Made by a program: the position numbers and the translations under genes
Shown here: positions 1 to 11,088 of the stretch, piece after piece
Layout of the letters: every line of letters begins with the position of its first letter
Numbering within the stretch: position 1 is the first letter of the stretch
The notes under the pieces: generated by a model
The model's input: the letters and a program-made list of their open reading frames with translations, nothing else
What the model was told of the DNA's origin: nothing
Databases searched by the model: none
Source of the DNA: Hypholoma sublateritium FD-334 SS-4
Lineage: Eukaryota; Basidiomycota; Agaricomycetes; Agaricales; Strophariaceae
Direction: 5' to 3'
Length of the DNA: 64,000 nucleotides
NCBI GenBank assembly: GCA_000827495.1
Contig: KN817576.1
Span: forward strand, 125,342-189,341

Positions 1-2
1 CG

Positions 3-224
3 CATCACCCAGAATTTCACGCACGCACGAAGCACTTCGACATCGCACTGCATTTCTTACGCGATCACGTTAGCGCCGGAACAATCAATCTCGTGTATAT
101 TTCCACACACGACAATCTTGCGGATATATTCACTAAGGGACTACCTAGGGTTGTACACGAAGATCTTACCTATGAAATTGGGATAATGCCCAACCATGGG
201 GGAGTGTNGGAATCTGCTGAGTAA
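3..224 (+). mobile_element. 3' end of Ty1/copia retrotransposon pol (RNase H C-terminus)
   Basis: Frame 3 is open from the window edge to a TAA at 222-224. It reads like the C-terminal end of a copia RNase H: an HARTKHFDI block, then HFLRDHV, then a NLADIFTKGLP block near the end, which is the characteristic terminal motif of Ty1/copia polyproteins. The element enters from the left, so protease, integrase and reverse transcriptase lie outside the window. One N (208) falls near the end. The reading frame is intact here, so the element may be fairly young. The 3' LTR begins inside the last codons (TG at 205). Confidence 0.85.
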
Positions 225-453
225 GACGATGGCTGGACATTACCATTTCACCGTATGATACNGTTTGCATTAGTAATCAGATTAGATATCACCATTCTTA
301 CATTACTCACACAACTCTTCACCAAGTCATTTACAGAGCACGTAGTACCACTTAGAATATTCTAGCTACATAGTACTTAGGTATAAAAGGGCTTGTAAAG
401 TAGATGAAAGATAATTCATTAATTCACTAAATTACTGCGCATCATTCAATACA
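205..453 (+). repeat. Copia 3' long terminal repeat (about 249 bp)
   Basis: The segment starts TGTNGGAAT and ends ATACA, giving the TG...CA ends expected of an LTR, and directly follows the pol frame. It holds a TATA box (TATAAAAGG, 382-390), as expected for the promoter in the U3 part. The right edge is marked by abrupt entry into a Harbinger-like transposase frame at about 454. The matching 5' LTR and left target-site duplication lie outside the window, so the right boundary is fixed only by the CA end and the change in coding content. Confidence 0.75.
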
Positions 454-1000
454 ATGTGTATACTTGTGCACAGTACCCTTCCCCAGCCCTGCCCAATTTG
501 CAATGTTTTGGAGACTTGCTGCATTTCCATCATGCCCAAAACAGTAGAGAGTTACAGCAAGCTGCTCTTCAACTGGAGCTTGTGGACTGTGGGAATTGTT
601 TTGGAACACAGGATCATCAATGATTTTTGTAATGATTTTGTCGAAGGTGAGAGGTGTAACGCGTAATTTGTAAACATGTACGGAAGTGATCTGCATGTCC
701 ATTTTTGAGAGTCATGAGGACATGTGTGAGGTACAATGGGCCTCATGGCAACTGATTTTGTGGCTGTTGGTAGAGCTTGGAGTACATATCTTCAATTTCA
801 CTGTGTATCCAGTTACGAAGTTTTGCACCATATCCGCCAGTGTCTGAGTCTGACGCACTATCAACATCCATCTTGTCTGACTTCGAGTCTTCATTGTCTC
901 CTTCTGCCCCAGATCCAATACCATCATCCACCAACTTCTTGCTGGAAGACTCTGAGCTGTTTGATGAGCTACCAACAGAGCGCAATGTTGGCATATCCAC
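454..1000 (-). pseudogene. Harbinger-type (DDE_Tnp_4/HARBI1-like) transposase, N-terminal fragment, broken
   Basis: Reading leftwards, the first segment (about 1000-743) is Ser/Asp-rich and ends with RNWIHSEIEDMYSKLYQ. A different frame (about 702-460) then gives VTPLTFDKIITKI and FGHDGNAASLQNIANWAG followed by GKGTV. That is the helix-turn-helix block found just before the DDE domain in many basidiomycete Harbinger-like endonucleases. The frame change near 705-745 could be an intron or a frameshift. The coding sequence stops at the copia LTR junction, so the DDE catalytic domain is cut off. It also appears split upstream by the 319-bp element at 1117-1435. Not functional in this form. Confidence 0.65.
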
Positions 1001-1116
1001 TGATGTGATGTCACCAAGACTGGATGTTGTGATGTCTGCAAATCGCCAACCTGGTCCTTTCCACCCTGGCTAGAGCTATGTGACGAGTCCTCTGATGTAG
1101 ATAAGTCAGATAAAGA

Positions 1117-1435
1117 TAGGGAATAGCATGGGTCACCCGTGGGTAAATTGGCCCTGACCCGCACCCATACCCATGGGCACCCTTACCCGTGACCCGTGCG
1201 GGTTGACCCGCAAAAAATCAGCCAAAACGGCCAAGATTTGACTGAGATACAGCCAAATTACTTCTAAACAATGTATCTTACCATTTAATTTGTAGCTCAG
1301 CCAATACTTGACCGTTTGGGCTGTTTTTGGGCTCGTTTGAAACGCCACGGGTCACTCAACAACGACCCGCACCCATACCCATGGACACCCATACCCGTGA
1401 CCCGTGGGGGTTGGTCTGACCCCTGCTATTCCCTA
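1117..1435. mobile_element. hAT-type MITE (319 bp) with 8-bp target-site duplication
   Basis: The element begins TAGGGAATAGC and ends with its exact reverse complement, GCTATTCCCTA. It is flanked on both sides by GATAAAGA (1109-1116 and 1436-1443). An 8-bp duplication plus a TAGGG-type terminus matches the hAT superfamily. It encodes nothing. Inside are two roughly 50-bp direct repeats rich in ACCCGCACCCATACCC (about 1157-1206 and 1365-1414), plausible subterminal transposase-binding repeats. It sits in the Ser-rich upstream part of the Harbinger-like gene; joining the flanks at the duplication restores a continuous Ser-rich frame on the minus strand. Confidence 0.85.
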
Positions 1436-1443
1436 GATAAAGA

Positions 1444-2041
1444 CAACAGATGATGTTGCGGCCTTGACAGCTAACGGCAAAAACCTAGATACATTCGCAA
1501 AACTCTCTGTTTACTGACAAAAGCCAAACAAAAGCCAAACAAAAGCCTTATTTTGGTAATCACGATGCGTGAATGCCCCATGCACCGAGCACCTGAACCA
1601 TGCTTCGCAAATCCATTACTATACTGAGACGGCGCGGGCAACATTTGTCAGCAAAAAAAGAAAAATGGAATGTATCTAGGTTTTTGCTGTTAGCTGGAAA
1701 GGTTGTTGTGACTGTTCCTGTTGCTTTTTTTGCTTTTAGAAAGTGGCATGGCGGAGCTGCTGATGGCGTAGACGGCCCTTGTGGTATTGAATATAGGTTT
1801 TATGAAGCCTTTGTGCACGGGAAAGGCGGCGGGAGGCGCGTTCTAACTTCTCCAGCCATCAGGGCGGTAAAATGACAAGGAGGTCACCGTGATGTTTTTA
1901 CAAAAGTTCTACGGCCCGTGAATTACCGTACTAAATCCTGACGCACTTATGTAGCTACTATCAAGTAAGTACTTAATCAGTCTGTATGAATCCATGACAA
2001 TCTTGTGATAATCTCAATTTAATCCTTTACAAAAGTTGACG
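1444..2041. other. Intergenic or transposon-derived DNA, no gene recognised
   Basis: No conserved coding sequence is visible. A 91-codon plus-strand ORF (1600-1875) has no recognisable motif. The left part probably continues the 5' side of the Harbinger-like element. Confidence 0.5.
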
Positions 2042-2131
2042 GTCAAAGTCCAAATGGATTATGAAAAGATAATCCTGCGAGAATCACACGAGAATCATTT
2101 CTGTAATCCCAACATAATCCACAACTTTGAC
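2042..2131. repeat. Short inverted-repeat element (about 90 bp)
   Basis: Begins GTCAAAGTCCAAATGGATTATG and ends CATAATCCACAACTTTGAC; the arms pair over about 19 positions with a few mismatches. It could be a tiny MITE or foldback relic. No clear target-site duplication is visible, so class and exact ends are uncertain. Confidence 0.45.
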
Positions 2132-2705
2132 TGGCCCTAATACATGAGGGACATACCATGTCCCAAAACCTTGGTTGCACATTTCCAAGATGTGAAAATA
2201 TTTCTGGAGGGAACCTGGTCAAGCAATTTTGGCGGGAGAGAAGCCAGTATAGAGCAACAGTATCCTGAAGAGTGCCACTGTCAGGCTCGCATCCAGTTGT
2301 AACATGTAAGCCCTTACTTGAACCAAAAACGAACCAAAAACAGAGCCGTACAGCACCAACAAGAGACAGACCTACACAGAGAATGTGAAGTGAGTTCTGA
2401 AGGCATCTTATTTTGCTAAATCTACTCACAAAAATCAACAAGGACCTCCCATCGTCGGACGTTCATTCATGCATCACATTGCTGCCTGATTGTGCGGGCT
2501 AGCATAAGCTCTTTATAAGAGTTCCACCCAAACATCTTCGCCTGCCTTTGGATTTGGGTATATCAGCGGGGTGCATCAGTCTCAATAGTGACATATAATT
2601 CAGCACGTTGCACCTCCAGAGTCAGCGAGATTGGTTTTAGAGATCCTGCTATGGCCTGATCCTACTTCCATTGTAGCTGGCTATTCGAGTGGCAATAAGT
2701 ACTTT

Positions 2706-3535
2706 CGGAACCGATACCAAGGGGGTGCGGGTCCCAAAAGTTCCGACCTAGGGTCGGAATTATTTTTTCGGCCAGGCTGAGGGGGACTAACTAACTACGT
2801 AAGCAATTTGTCATCAGGCACGCTTCCCAAAATGGAATATGAAATCATTTTCTATCTACGCAGTAATCTATGTATGTGGTTTGAGGTGTTTGCCACCTCG
2901 ACCTTGCCTCGACCTCTGCTAGATGCCTCGCACACCTCACACATCTAGTTCTTTGGTTCATACTCAAAGTTTACGCAATGTAAATGATACTTGTCATGAA
3001 ATACTATGAGCAGACACACAATGAACATAAGCTGCAGTGACATACCCATTGAGTTTCACAACCTGCTTGCCTGCATTTGAGCACGCCTTCACATTTCGGA
3101 TTGACAACAACTCCGCAGAGACAGCCGTTCAGTGTATCCACTGCCCTCTGCACAGGGATCCGTTTTTGCTTCACACGGCCGCCTTCAGCTACATCTGGCG
3201 GTGGGGCTGCGATCAATGCCGTGGAGGACTGTAGGTCTTCGACTTCCGCAGCGCGACTTGTAGTACTAATGGAGCCTCATATCAGATTTGTCATCGGTGA
3301 TTACTAATACCCTTCAAACCCTCTACACAGGTATACAACAGTCACCTACGGACACTCCAAGCATGCTATTGTACTCTAGATAATTGTATTGACAATATGA
3401 CACTCTATTTGACCAAAAATCATTGATTTTGAGTGAAATCATAGGGGGGTCGGAAGATTTTTTTTGCCGGCCCAAGGCCGGACTAACTAACCAGGTGGCG
3501 GTGCGGCATTTTGTTACCGGCACCCCCTTGACCGA
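2706..3535. repeat. Composite repeat: imperfect terminal inverted repeats plus internal direct repeats
   Basis: Near the left end is an ACCGATACCAAGGGGGTGCGGG block (about 2708-2730). Its imperfect reverse complement (CCGGCACCCCCTTGACCGATACT) lies at about 3518-3540. Just inside, a second block GTCGGAA...TTTTTT...GGACTAACTAAC occurs twice in the SAME orientation (about 2752-2798 and 3449-3492). No transposase is visible between them. This suggests a non-autonomous DNA element or two related elements at one site; family unknown. Confidence 0.5.
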
Positions 3536-3626
3536 TACTCAGGTTTTGTCCTCAAGTTGTCGATAAAATTGGTTTAGAGAGTAAACTCTCCGAGAGTGAG
3601 AGCTAGAATTGAACTTGAAGAACAGG

Positions 3627-4040
3627 CACTGCCGGGACTCAACAGTTTTTCCGAGAGAAAAACGCATTCAAAACGGAATGATTTTGGTTTAAATTGTGTG
3701 AATTGAAAAATGATATTTATTATGTACCATTTTTCAATCTACACAATTTAAACCAAAATAACTCCGTTTTTGTTGCATTTTTCTATAGGAACAATTGCTG
3801 GCTCCCAGCTATGGGTCGGTATCTAGGGCCAAAAATACACTTGATTATCTGCCCACAGCTGGGAGCCAACAATTGTTCTTAATGAAAAATGCATAAAAAA
3901 TCCGTTTATTTTGGTTTAAAATGTGCGAATTGAAAAATGATACATAGTAGAATACAATTTTTCAATGTTCACTACGAAAACCAAAATAACCCATTTTGAA
4001 TGCGTTTTTCACCCCGAAAAACTGTTGGCTCCCGGCAGTG
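3627..4040. mobile_element. Multi-hairpin foldback element (about 414 bp)
   Basis: The left end CACTGCCGGGA is the reverse complement of the right end TCCCGGCAGTG. Inside, a unit containing GGGAGCCAACA, GAAAAATGCA and ATTTTGGTTTAAA recurs four times in alternating orientation (forward at 3627, reverse near 3795-3735, forward near 3853-3945, reverse 4040-3960). The segment can therefore fold as two neighbouring long hairpins. No coding capacity. No perfect target-site duplication was found (flanks are AGAACAGG and AGGAACAT). It ends only 120 bp before the VPS10 start codon. Confidence 0.65.
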
Positions 4041-4159
4041 AGGAACATTGAAGGTGTCAATTTGGAAACAGCGGCGGAGCCGCTGCCTTGAGAGGTGGCT
4101 GTGCATTTATCGTCACTGCCACGCACGGGCGCAGCACAGGCCTTTACTCAACACCAACA

Positions 4160-7100
4160 ATGACACGACAGCACTGGGGCCTAGCGACATTGTGCGCGGC
4201 CCTGCTAGTTTCGCTCAGTGCGCTGCTTGCGGCGGCACAGGGACAGCCTGCGCACGCCGTCAGTTCATTCGCATATCTCCCTGCGCGCCTCTTCTTTTTC
4301 GACGATACAGAGGTGGGTGAGGTGCACATATTCGCGAGAGGCTAGCTCAGGAATATCGCAGACCGTTATATACCATGATTCCATGCAGGGTAACGTGTAT
4401 GTTTCCCTCGACGAGGGCAAGACGTTCAAGGTCGCGGACGGCGTGCCAAGGGGTAAAGTCGTGATGGTATTTGAGCATCCGACGGACAACCGATATGTGA
4501 GTAATGCAAGGGGGTGCGCGTTCTAAGCTTACGCCTTGGACAGGGGTTCGCACTCACCGACGGTACCACGCACTACCGCACAGAAGACAGAGGGCGGACA
4601 TGGCGGCCATTCGACGTCCCACTACCGCCAGCCTCGGTGGCGCGACCATTATCATTCCACTCTGATCCCAAAAAATATGGGTATATCCTGTATCAGGGTA
4701 CCCAGTGCGAGCGCCGTGGATTCGGCATTGTGTGCCACGACGAGGTGCGTGTTCATTTATCATGTCGGAATCCGCAGCTCACGCCACGCAGACGTACTAC
4801 ACGAAGGAAGCGTTCAGCGACAGCGTCCGAACCCTTCTCAAGGATACCAGTCGTTGCCAGTTCGCACACAGCTCTGAGGACTTTAAACACGAGGCACACG
4901 CGGACCTGATCTACTGCGTAGCGTTTGATAAAAGCTCGAATGGCGCACATGACCTCCTGTCAAGCCGACTCTTCTCCAGCACCGACTTTTTCGCCGAGGA
5001 GCGCAAAATCGAGGACCTCGGTATCGGCAAGAATGCGCGCGGCGTTATTGCATTCGCTATCGTGTCCAAGTTTGCCGTTGTTGCGCTGAAGGACATGTCG
5101 CAGAGCTCTGGTGAAATGCTGCTGTATGTGACCATTGATACCAAGACCTGGGCGAAGGCACGCTTCCCCCATGCTACGTCTGCCCAACTACGCGAGAACN
5201 CATACACCATGCTCGAGTCAACNACANATTCCCTCGCGGTGGATGTCGTATTACAGGACAAAAGTGCAATCGGCACGCTGTTTGTCAGCAATTCCAACGG
5301 GACANTCTTNGTCGAAAGCCTCACGGACACGAACAGGAATGATGCCGGATACGTAGNTTANGAGCGCGTCTACGGCGTCGAAGGAATTGGAATCGCCAAC
5401 GTGGTTTCGAATGCGCTGGATGTTGAGCGTCGTGGTGCGCCGAAGAAGCTCAAATCTCTGATCACATTCAACGACGGTAGTTCATGGGCANCAATGAAGG
5501 GACCGGAGAAGGACATTGATGGAAACAATGTTGGGTGNGATACTTCCAATCTCGACATGTGTTCGCTTCATCTGCACTCGGTTACGACTCCGCACAACTA
5601 CGGACGCATCTTCTCATCCCNTGCACCTGGCTTCGTTATGGGCGTCGGTAGCGTCGGCGAACATCTCCGAATCTACTCCGAGAGCGACACGTTCCTCAGT
5701 ACCGACGGCGGGCTGACGTGGCGTATGATAGCCAAGGGCGCCCATAAGTACGAGTTTGGCGATCTAGGCAGCATTTTAGTGGCTGTCGATGACGAGGAGG
5801 CGACGGATACGGTGAAATACTCACTTGATCTCGGCAAATCTTGGTATGTGCAAATATTCCGTATTTCACGGTTGATTTCTCAATAAAAGCTAGGAAAACG
5901 TACAACTTTGGCGTCAAGCTACAGGCCCGTGGTCTGGTCACATTACCGGATTCCACGTCGCAGAAATTCCTTCTGCTGGGGCTGGTGTCGAAGCGCGACC
6001 AGAAGGCGGATGTTGGGGCCGTAGTGGTCGTTTACCTAGATTTTGCCGGCACACGGGGGAAGAAGTGCACGGATAACGACTACGAAAAGTGGTACGCGAG
6101 GCCACACAATTCAGATTGTCTGATTGGACACAAGGTGCGTGAATTGATGACGTTGTTGTTTGTGTGTACTAATTCGCGCTGCAGCAATGGTACAGACGCC
6201 GAAAGCCAGACGCAGACTGCTACGTGGGCGAGAAGTTCAAGGATCCTGTGTCGCATGAAGAGCAGTGCGAATGTACCGATGCGGACTATGAATGGTGGGT
6301 TTACTTGAGTGTGGCATTACGCTTCATTATATATATTGATGTTCAATCAAGCGACTTTGGGTTTGTGCGCGTGGGTGACAAGTGCGATCTCGTAGGCCTC
6401 GAACCTGTTCCAGCGGGTGTGTGCAAGATCGAGGAGGCGGATGGAACGTACCAAGGGTCCTCAGGCTACAGAAAGATATCGGGTGATAACTGCATTGGTG
6501 GGCTGGAAAAAGATAAACCAGTCCAAAGGCCATGCTCTCAAGGTAGGCTGATATGTTTATACCTAAAATATGGAACACTGATCTGGCACAGCTCAACCAC
6601 CGGCAGGAGAGGTGGCGCATATCCAACATTCTTTCGGATCCCCGGTTGCACAATATGCGTATTTCAGAGATTCCACTGTAAGATTATCTCGCTCTACTCC
6701 GAGAATGACGCTCATAATCACGCAGACTATCCTTGTTCGCCTGCATGATCAAACTGTTTGGCAATCAAGTAACGAAGGCTATCACTGGCAAGAAGCGGTC
6801 CCAGGCAAGAAGTTCCTTGCATTTTACCACCACAAGTACTCGAATGATCGCGCATTCCTCATCTCTGCGACCAACGAGTACTACTACACTACGAATACAG
6901 GGGGAAACTGGTACGTCGCGCACGCCGCGAATGGACCGAACGCCTTCGGCGCACAGGTCATACAGTTCCATCCGACGCAGACAGACTACCTTATTTGGGT
7001 CGGTAATAAGGATTGCACGGCGTCAGGCGGAGGCGCAAATTGCCGGGCCGAGGCTCACTACACAACGGACAACGGGCGCCGCTGGACCCCCATTGACGAC

Positions 7101-9393
7101 TTTGTGCGCAACTGTGCGTTCGCGCGGGACAGTCAGCTTGATGCGGACCCGAAGGAGATCGTGTGCGAGGCGTATCGCGACAAGAAGGCGCCGCAGCCGA
7201 AGCGACCTGGCGGCGCGAACCCGCTTGGCCTCGTGGTTGGATCGAATTTCTATGCGCGGAAGCAGACGATATTCGAGTCGGTGGTCGGGTTTGCCAAGTT
7301 CTCCGAATTTTTCGTCGTGGCTGAGGTGTGTTTCATTGAGCTTGTGTAATAAACCAGGACGTCTAGTCAATCCTTTTTTTCTTCATGTAGATGACCAAGT
7401 CGCAGTCGGCGTTGGAGCTGCAGGTTTCGTTAGATGGCAAACATTTTGCGGCTGGACAATTCCCGCCGTCAATGCATCCGGAGACACATGTACGTTCTTC
7501 CTGTACTGTGGGTATTCCCTACTTAGCATAGCCCAACAGGCTTACACCATCCTGGAATCGAGCACAAAGTCACTGTTCTTGCACATGACAATGTCGGAGC
7601 CGCCTGCGCCGTACTGGGGCACCATCCTCAAGTCCAACTCTAACGGAACGTACTTTGGCGTATCGATCGAGAACGTCAATCGCAACAATGCGGGGTATGT
7701 GGACTTTGAGAAGATGGTCGGGCTGGACGGCATCGCGCTCATCAACGTCGTCGCCAACCCAGACGAGGCTGTGCACAGCAAGAGTAAGCAACTGCAGAGC
7801 AGGATCACGCACAATGATGGTACGACGAGAGCTATGTATAAAACTGCAATTTTTACTGAGTGATGGTGCAGGTGGAACGTGGACGCCTCTGCCTCCTCCC
7901 AAGACGGACTCTCTGGGCCAGCAATATGCTTGCCAAGGAACGGTATGTTTTTCGTGGTCTAGAAAGGCGCTCTTTGGGATTGACCATCGTCGTTTAGAAA
8001 TGCCAACTGCACATTCATGGGTACACCGAACGCCTTGACCCCCGCGCGCAATATAGCAGCCCCTCAGTACCTGGTCTGCTCATGGCAGTCGGTAACGTCG
8101 GCGAGGTGCTGGCCCCGTATGACCAGAGCGACACATTCCTCAGCCGGGACGCAGGCTTCACATGGCAGGAGGTACACAAAGATGCTCACCTGTGGGAATT
8201 TGGAGACTCGGGCTCGATTCTGGTTATGGCGAACGACGAGGCACCGACGGACTTCATCTTGTTCAGCACCAACGAGGGGCTCGATTGGCACGAATACAAG
8301 TTCAGTGAGGATAAGGTGCGCGTGCGCGCAATCATCACGGTCCCCGCGGATACAAGCCGGCGGTTCCTCCTCTTGTGCGACGGGCCAAAGAACGTCGGCG
8401 GCGCGGTGGCGATCCATCTCGACTTCACGGCCCTGACGGCACGTAAATGTGAGTAGTTTACTCATAGCTGGTGAGGCTGGGTCCTGATTTGGGTTATCAG
8501 GTGTGGTGAATATTGAGGACCCAGGCCATGATGATTTCGAGCTGTGGAGTCCAAGCGAGTCGCGCCCCGAACAGTGTCTCTTTGGGCGACAGGTACGAAA
8601 TGGCGTTTTATATACTTGCAACGCAATTGATTTTATCCGGCGGACAGATCAAATACCACAGAAGAGTGCGCAACATCGACTGTGTCGTGGGCGACATCCA
8701 AAAAGCCGAAAATGTAGTTGTCGACAACTGCCCGTGTACCAGGGCGGATTTCGAATGGTAAATTTCGGCAGTTACTGATATTTCCCTGGACGCTGATTGT
8801 GTGGATGTGCAGTGAATTCAACCATGTCCGCGATGCAAATGACGACTGTGTGCCGGTGCCTGGAACCACGCCCCTGGCATCGGAGGAGTCGTGCTCGAAC
8901 GGCGAGGAGTTCTGGTGGGAGCGTACGGCGTACCGCCAGATCCCGTACTCGAGTTGTGTGGACGGGTTCCGGCCCGACCGCGGCAAGCAGCATGTCTGCC
9001 CCGGCCTGCGCTCGAAGGGCAGCTGGTTCTGGTTCTGGATGCTTGTCCTACCGTTCGGATTCACGGCACTAGTGGCGTATTCGTATTACCGCCGCAGCGG
9101 CCTTGCACGAGGGTGAGAACTGGTTCCGTTGACGCTATTGCCTTGAAATGCTGACGCGCCTTTTTCTTAGCACAATCCGCCTGCCTGGCGACACACGCCC
9201 GGCGTACGGCGGCGACACGGGCGTCATGGCCACCCTCGCATCGGTGCCCTGGTTTGTCGTCGGCGTCGCGGGCATCGCGTACGAGTGGGTCGCCTCCCGG
9301 GTTGACACGCACCTCTTCCAGTCGCGGAGGGGGTACCGGAACGTACCTATAGACGAGGATGCGCAAATCCTGCGCTTCGAAGACGAGGAGTAA
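4160..9393 (+). CDS. VPS10: Vacuolar protein sorting/targeting receptor Vps10 (sortilin family)
   Basis: Type I membrane receptor that carries soluble hydrolases (such as carboxypeptidase Y in yeast) from the late Golgi to endosomes. My 17-exon model is 4160-4312, 4362-4496, 4544-4744, 4792-5843, 5894-6134, 6185-6294, 6352-6542, 6592-6677, 6726-7325, 7391-7489, 7540-7819, 7872-7942, 7998-8448, 8501-8592, 8648-8757, 8813-9112 and 9171-9393. It stays in frame throughout and gives about 1,464 residues, close to yeast Vps10. A signal peptide (about residues 1-27) is followed by two Vps10 propellers with repeated DxGxTW Asp-box motifs, each with a Cys-rich 10CC module. A transmembrane helix ([19 protein letters not shown], about residues 1365-1385) and a short acidic cytoplasmic tail follow. 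Exon 4 contains several N bases. Some exon edges could shift by a few codons. Confidence 0.95.
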
Positions 9394-9680
9394 GGGTTAA
9401 CACGCTAATATTAATCTGCATACAGAGTTACGGGATACGTGGCGCACGGAATCGGACAGTCTACACCCGTTCGCGTTAATAGTTATACCGCTCGCCTCGC
9501 GCACGAGGCGCAGGCAGCGGCTATGTCGCTTTTGCTATGTTTTTTGCGTACCTTTCTATATGCTGCGCTGTATTTATTATTCTATGATACTTAGGTGGTC
9601 TGTTCGCTGTATAATTTAGAGATGATCCGATGTTCATAAGCGCATGATATATGATTTGAGGCATAGCGAAAGGTAAGTAT
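9394..9680. other. Intergenic, convergent 3' regions
   Basis: VPS10 (+) and the next gene (-) converge here. The sequence is AT-rich with no visible gene or repeat. Confidence 0.5.
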
Positions 9681-10448
9681 CTACTTAGTAGAAATCCGGT
9701 TGGTATCTAGTGTGAATTGGGTCAAAAATGTGAGGTAAATGCGATAGTAGGAAATAGCCAAGAGTCGAACATTGACGTTGAGGTGCAATAGGTGCAATAA
9801 GTGATAGTTTTGTTTCCGTAGGTCGTCGTGCCAGTGCCCATGACGAAGCATCGCGGCCATTGCACGATGTTTGTCGATAAGAATATATGTCGATCTTGCG
9901 TCACGAATCACGGCTTTTCTTTGAACTTCTTGAAGACTCGGATTCTGGTATCTACGAACTCGTCGTATAACGATGATATATTTCAAAAGAAGAAAGCTCA
10001 CATTCAAGTTGTACCCCGCCAACAGCACCATTCCAAGGATGACTGACAACACAGACCTTCCTGTCACCGCCAACAGCAAAGGGAGGATCCCGTAAGGAAG
10101 ATACGCAGACAACGAGGGGTCGCGGGGCTCTCGTCTCCTCCGGCTGGGGCCTGGAACACCCGCATTCGCCGACTTCTCCACCTTCATCTTCTTCGATCCA
10201 GAGGAGGGCCGCGAGTGCGACCGACTCTCGTGCGTGCGGTTCTTCGAGGATGTCGCGCGGCGGCTCGCGCGCGGCTGGGCGACTGCGACCGCAGGGAAGA
10301 CCCGCTCCACCTGCGCTGTATCCTGGCCCACAGGCGCAGGTGCGGCCGCCTGCAGGTGCCGGCCTGTCTCCTGGACCCAGCGGCCGACGCGCTGCTGCGA
10401 GGCGCGGTAGGCTTGGTAGTACTGCGCGGGGTCCTGTTCGATGGGCAT
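9681..10448 (-). CDS. Hypothetical basic protein with one or two membrane segments
   Basis: Open frame of 255 codons starting at an ATG whose complement is 10446-10448. The N-terminal half is hydrophilic and basic, with Arg/Ser/Lys-rich stretches. Then comes a hydrophobic run (YLPYGILPLLLAVTG and VLSVILGMVLLAGY) that looks like one or two membrane helices. A good splice donor (GTGAGC) follows LAGYNLN, so the last roughly 100 codons of the open frame may be intron and a different 3' exon. I do not recognise the family. The coding call rests on frame length and the hydrophobic segment only. Confidence 0.4.
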   Translation of the reverse strand: MPIEQDPAQYYQAYRASQQRVGRWVQETGRHLQAAAPAPVGQDTAQVERVFPAVAVAQPRASRRATSSKNRTHESRSHSRPSSGSKKMKVEKSANAGVPGPSRRRREPRDPSLSAYLPYGILPLLLAVTGRSVLSVILGMVLLAGYNLNVSFLLLKYIIVIRRVRRYQNPSLQEVQRKAVIRDARSTYILIDKHRAMAAMLRHGHWHDDLRKQNYHLLHLLHLNVNVRLLAISYYRIYLTFLTQFTLDTNRISTK

Positions 10449-11088
10449 AAATAAGGCGAGTGAATGGGGTGGCGATTTAGGGGATATGGGCTCGATAGTG
10501 AGGGAATGCAGGTGCAGCCCACACGTGTAATGGGAGGCCTGGTCAGTCGGCGGAGGCCATGAGGCGGCGATGTTAAAATAGGAATGAGGTCAGGGCCAGG
10601 GCCCAGGATGCTATAAATCTTCCGAAGTGGATCGCGCCTCGGACCGTTCATCGATCATTGACATCCCCTGTCCATGTTCGTCGCCATTTATGAAGAGTTC
10701 TTGTATTTGGAAGCGCAATGCAGATAATCAGGTATATGATGCCAGAACACAAAGTATTATCCGGCCATGACTCTGATTTATCTACGTCAAAACTCCATAT
10801 GATTCCCACATGCAATCCACCGATACAAACCACTCGTTGGCTTCGAGAAAATACGCTCGCCATTTCCTTTTCAACCAGTCCTCTTCCTATATAATCAATA
10901 GGCTTGAATAGGTGTAACTACAACGAGGCAATTACAATTCAAGTACGATTCTATTAATAGAAATCGCGTGTTACCGCCGCAGTGACGCAGTGGGTATGGG
11001 GCATTCTCTCGCATTCCAACCGCTACTTGTCTGATCTCACCTCAACGTTTCTTTCCTTTGAGCCCTTCTTCGAACAGGAATCGCGGGT
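10449..11088. other. Intergenic, divergent promoter region
   Basis: Lies between a leftward and a rightward gene. No repeat or RNA gene recognised. Confidence 0.4.

Noticed and set aside
1600..1875. 91-codon ORF in the left transposon region
   Set aside because: No recognisable protein features, in repeat-derived DNA.
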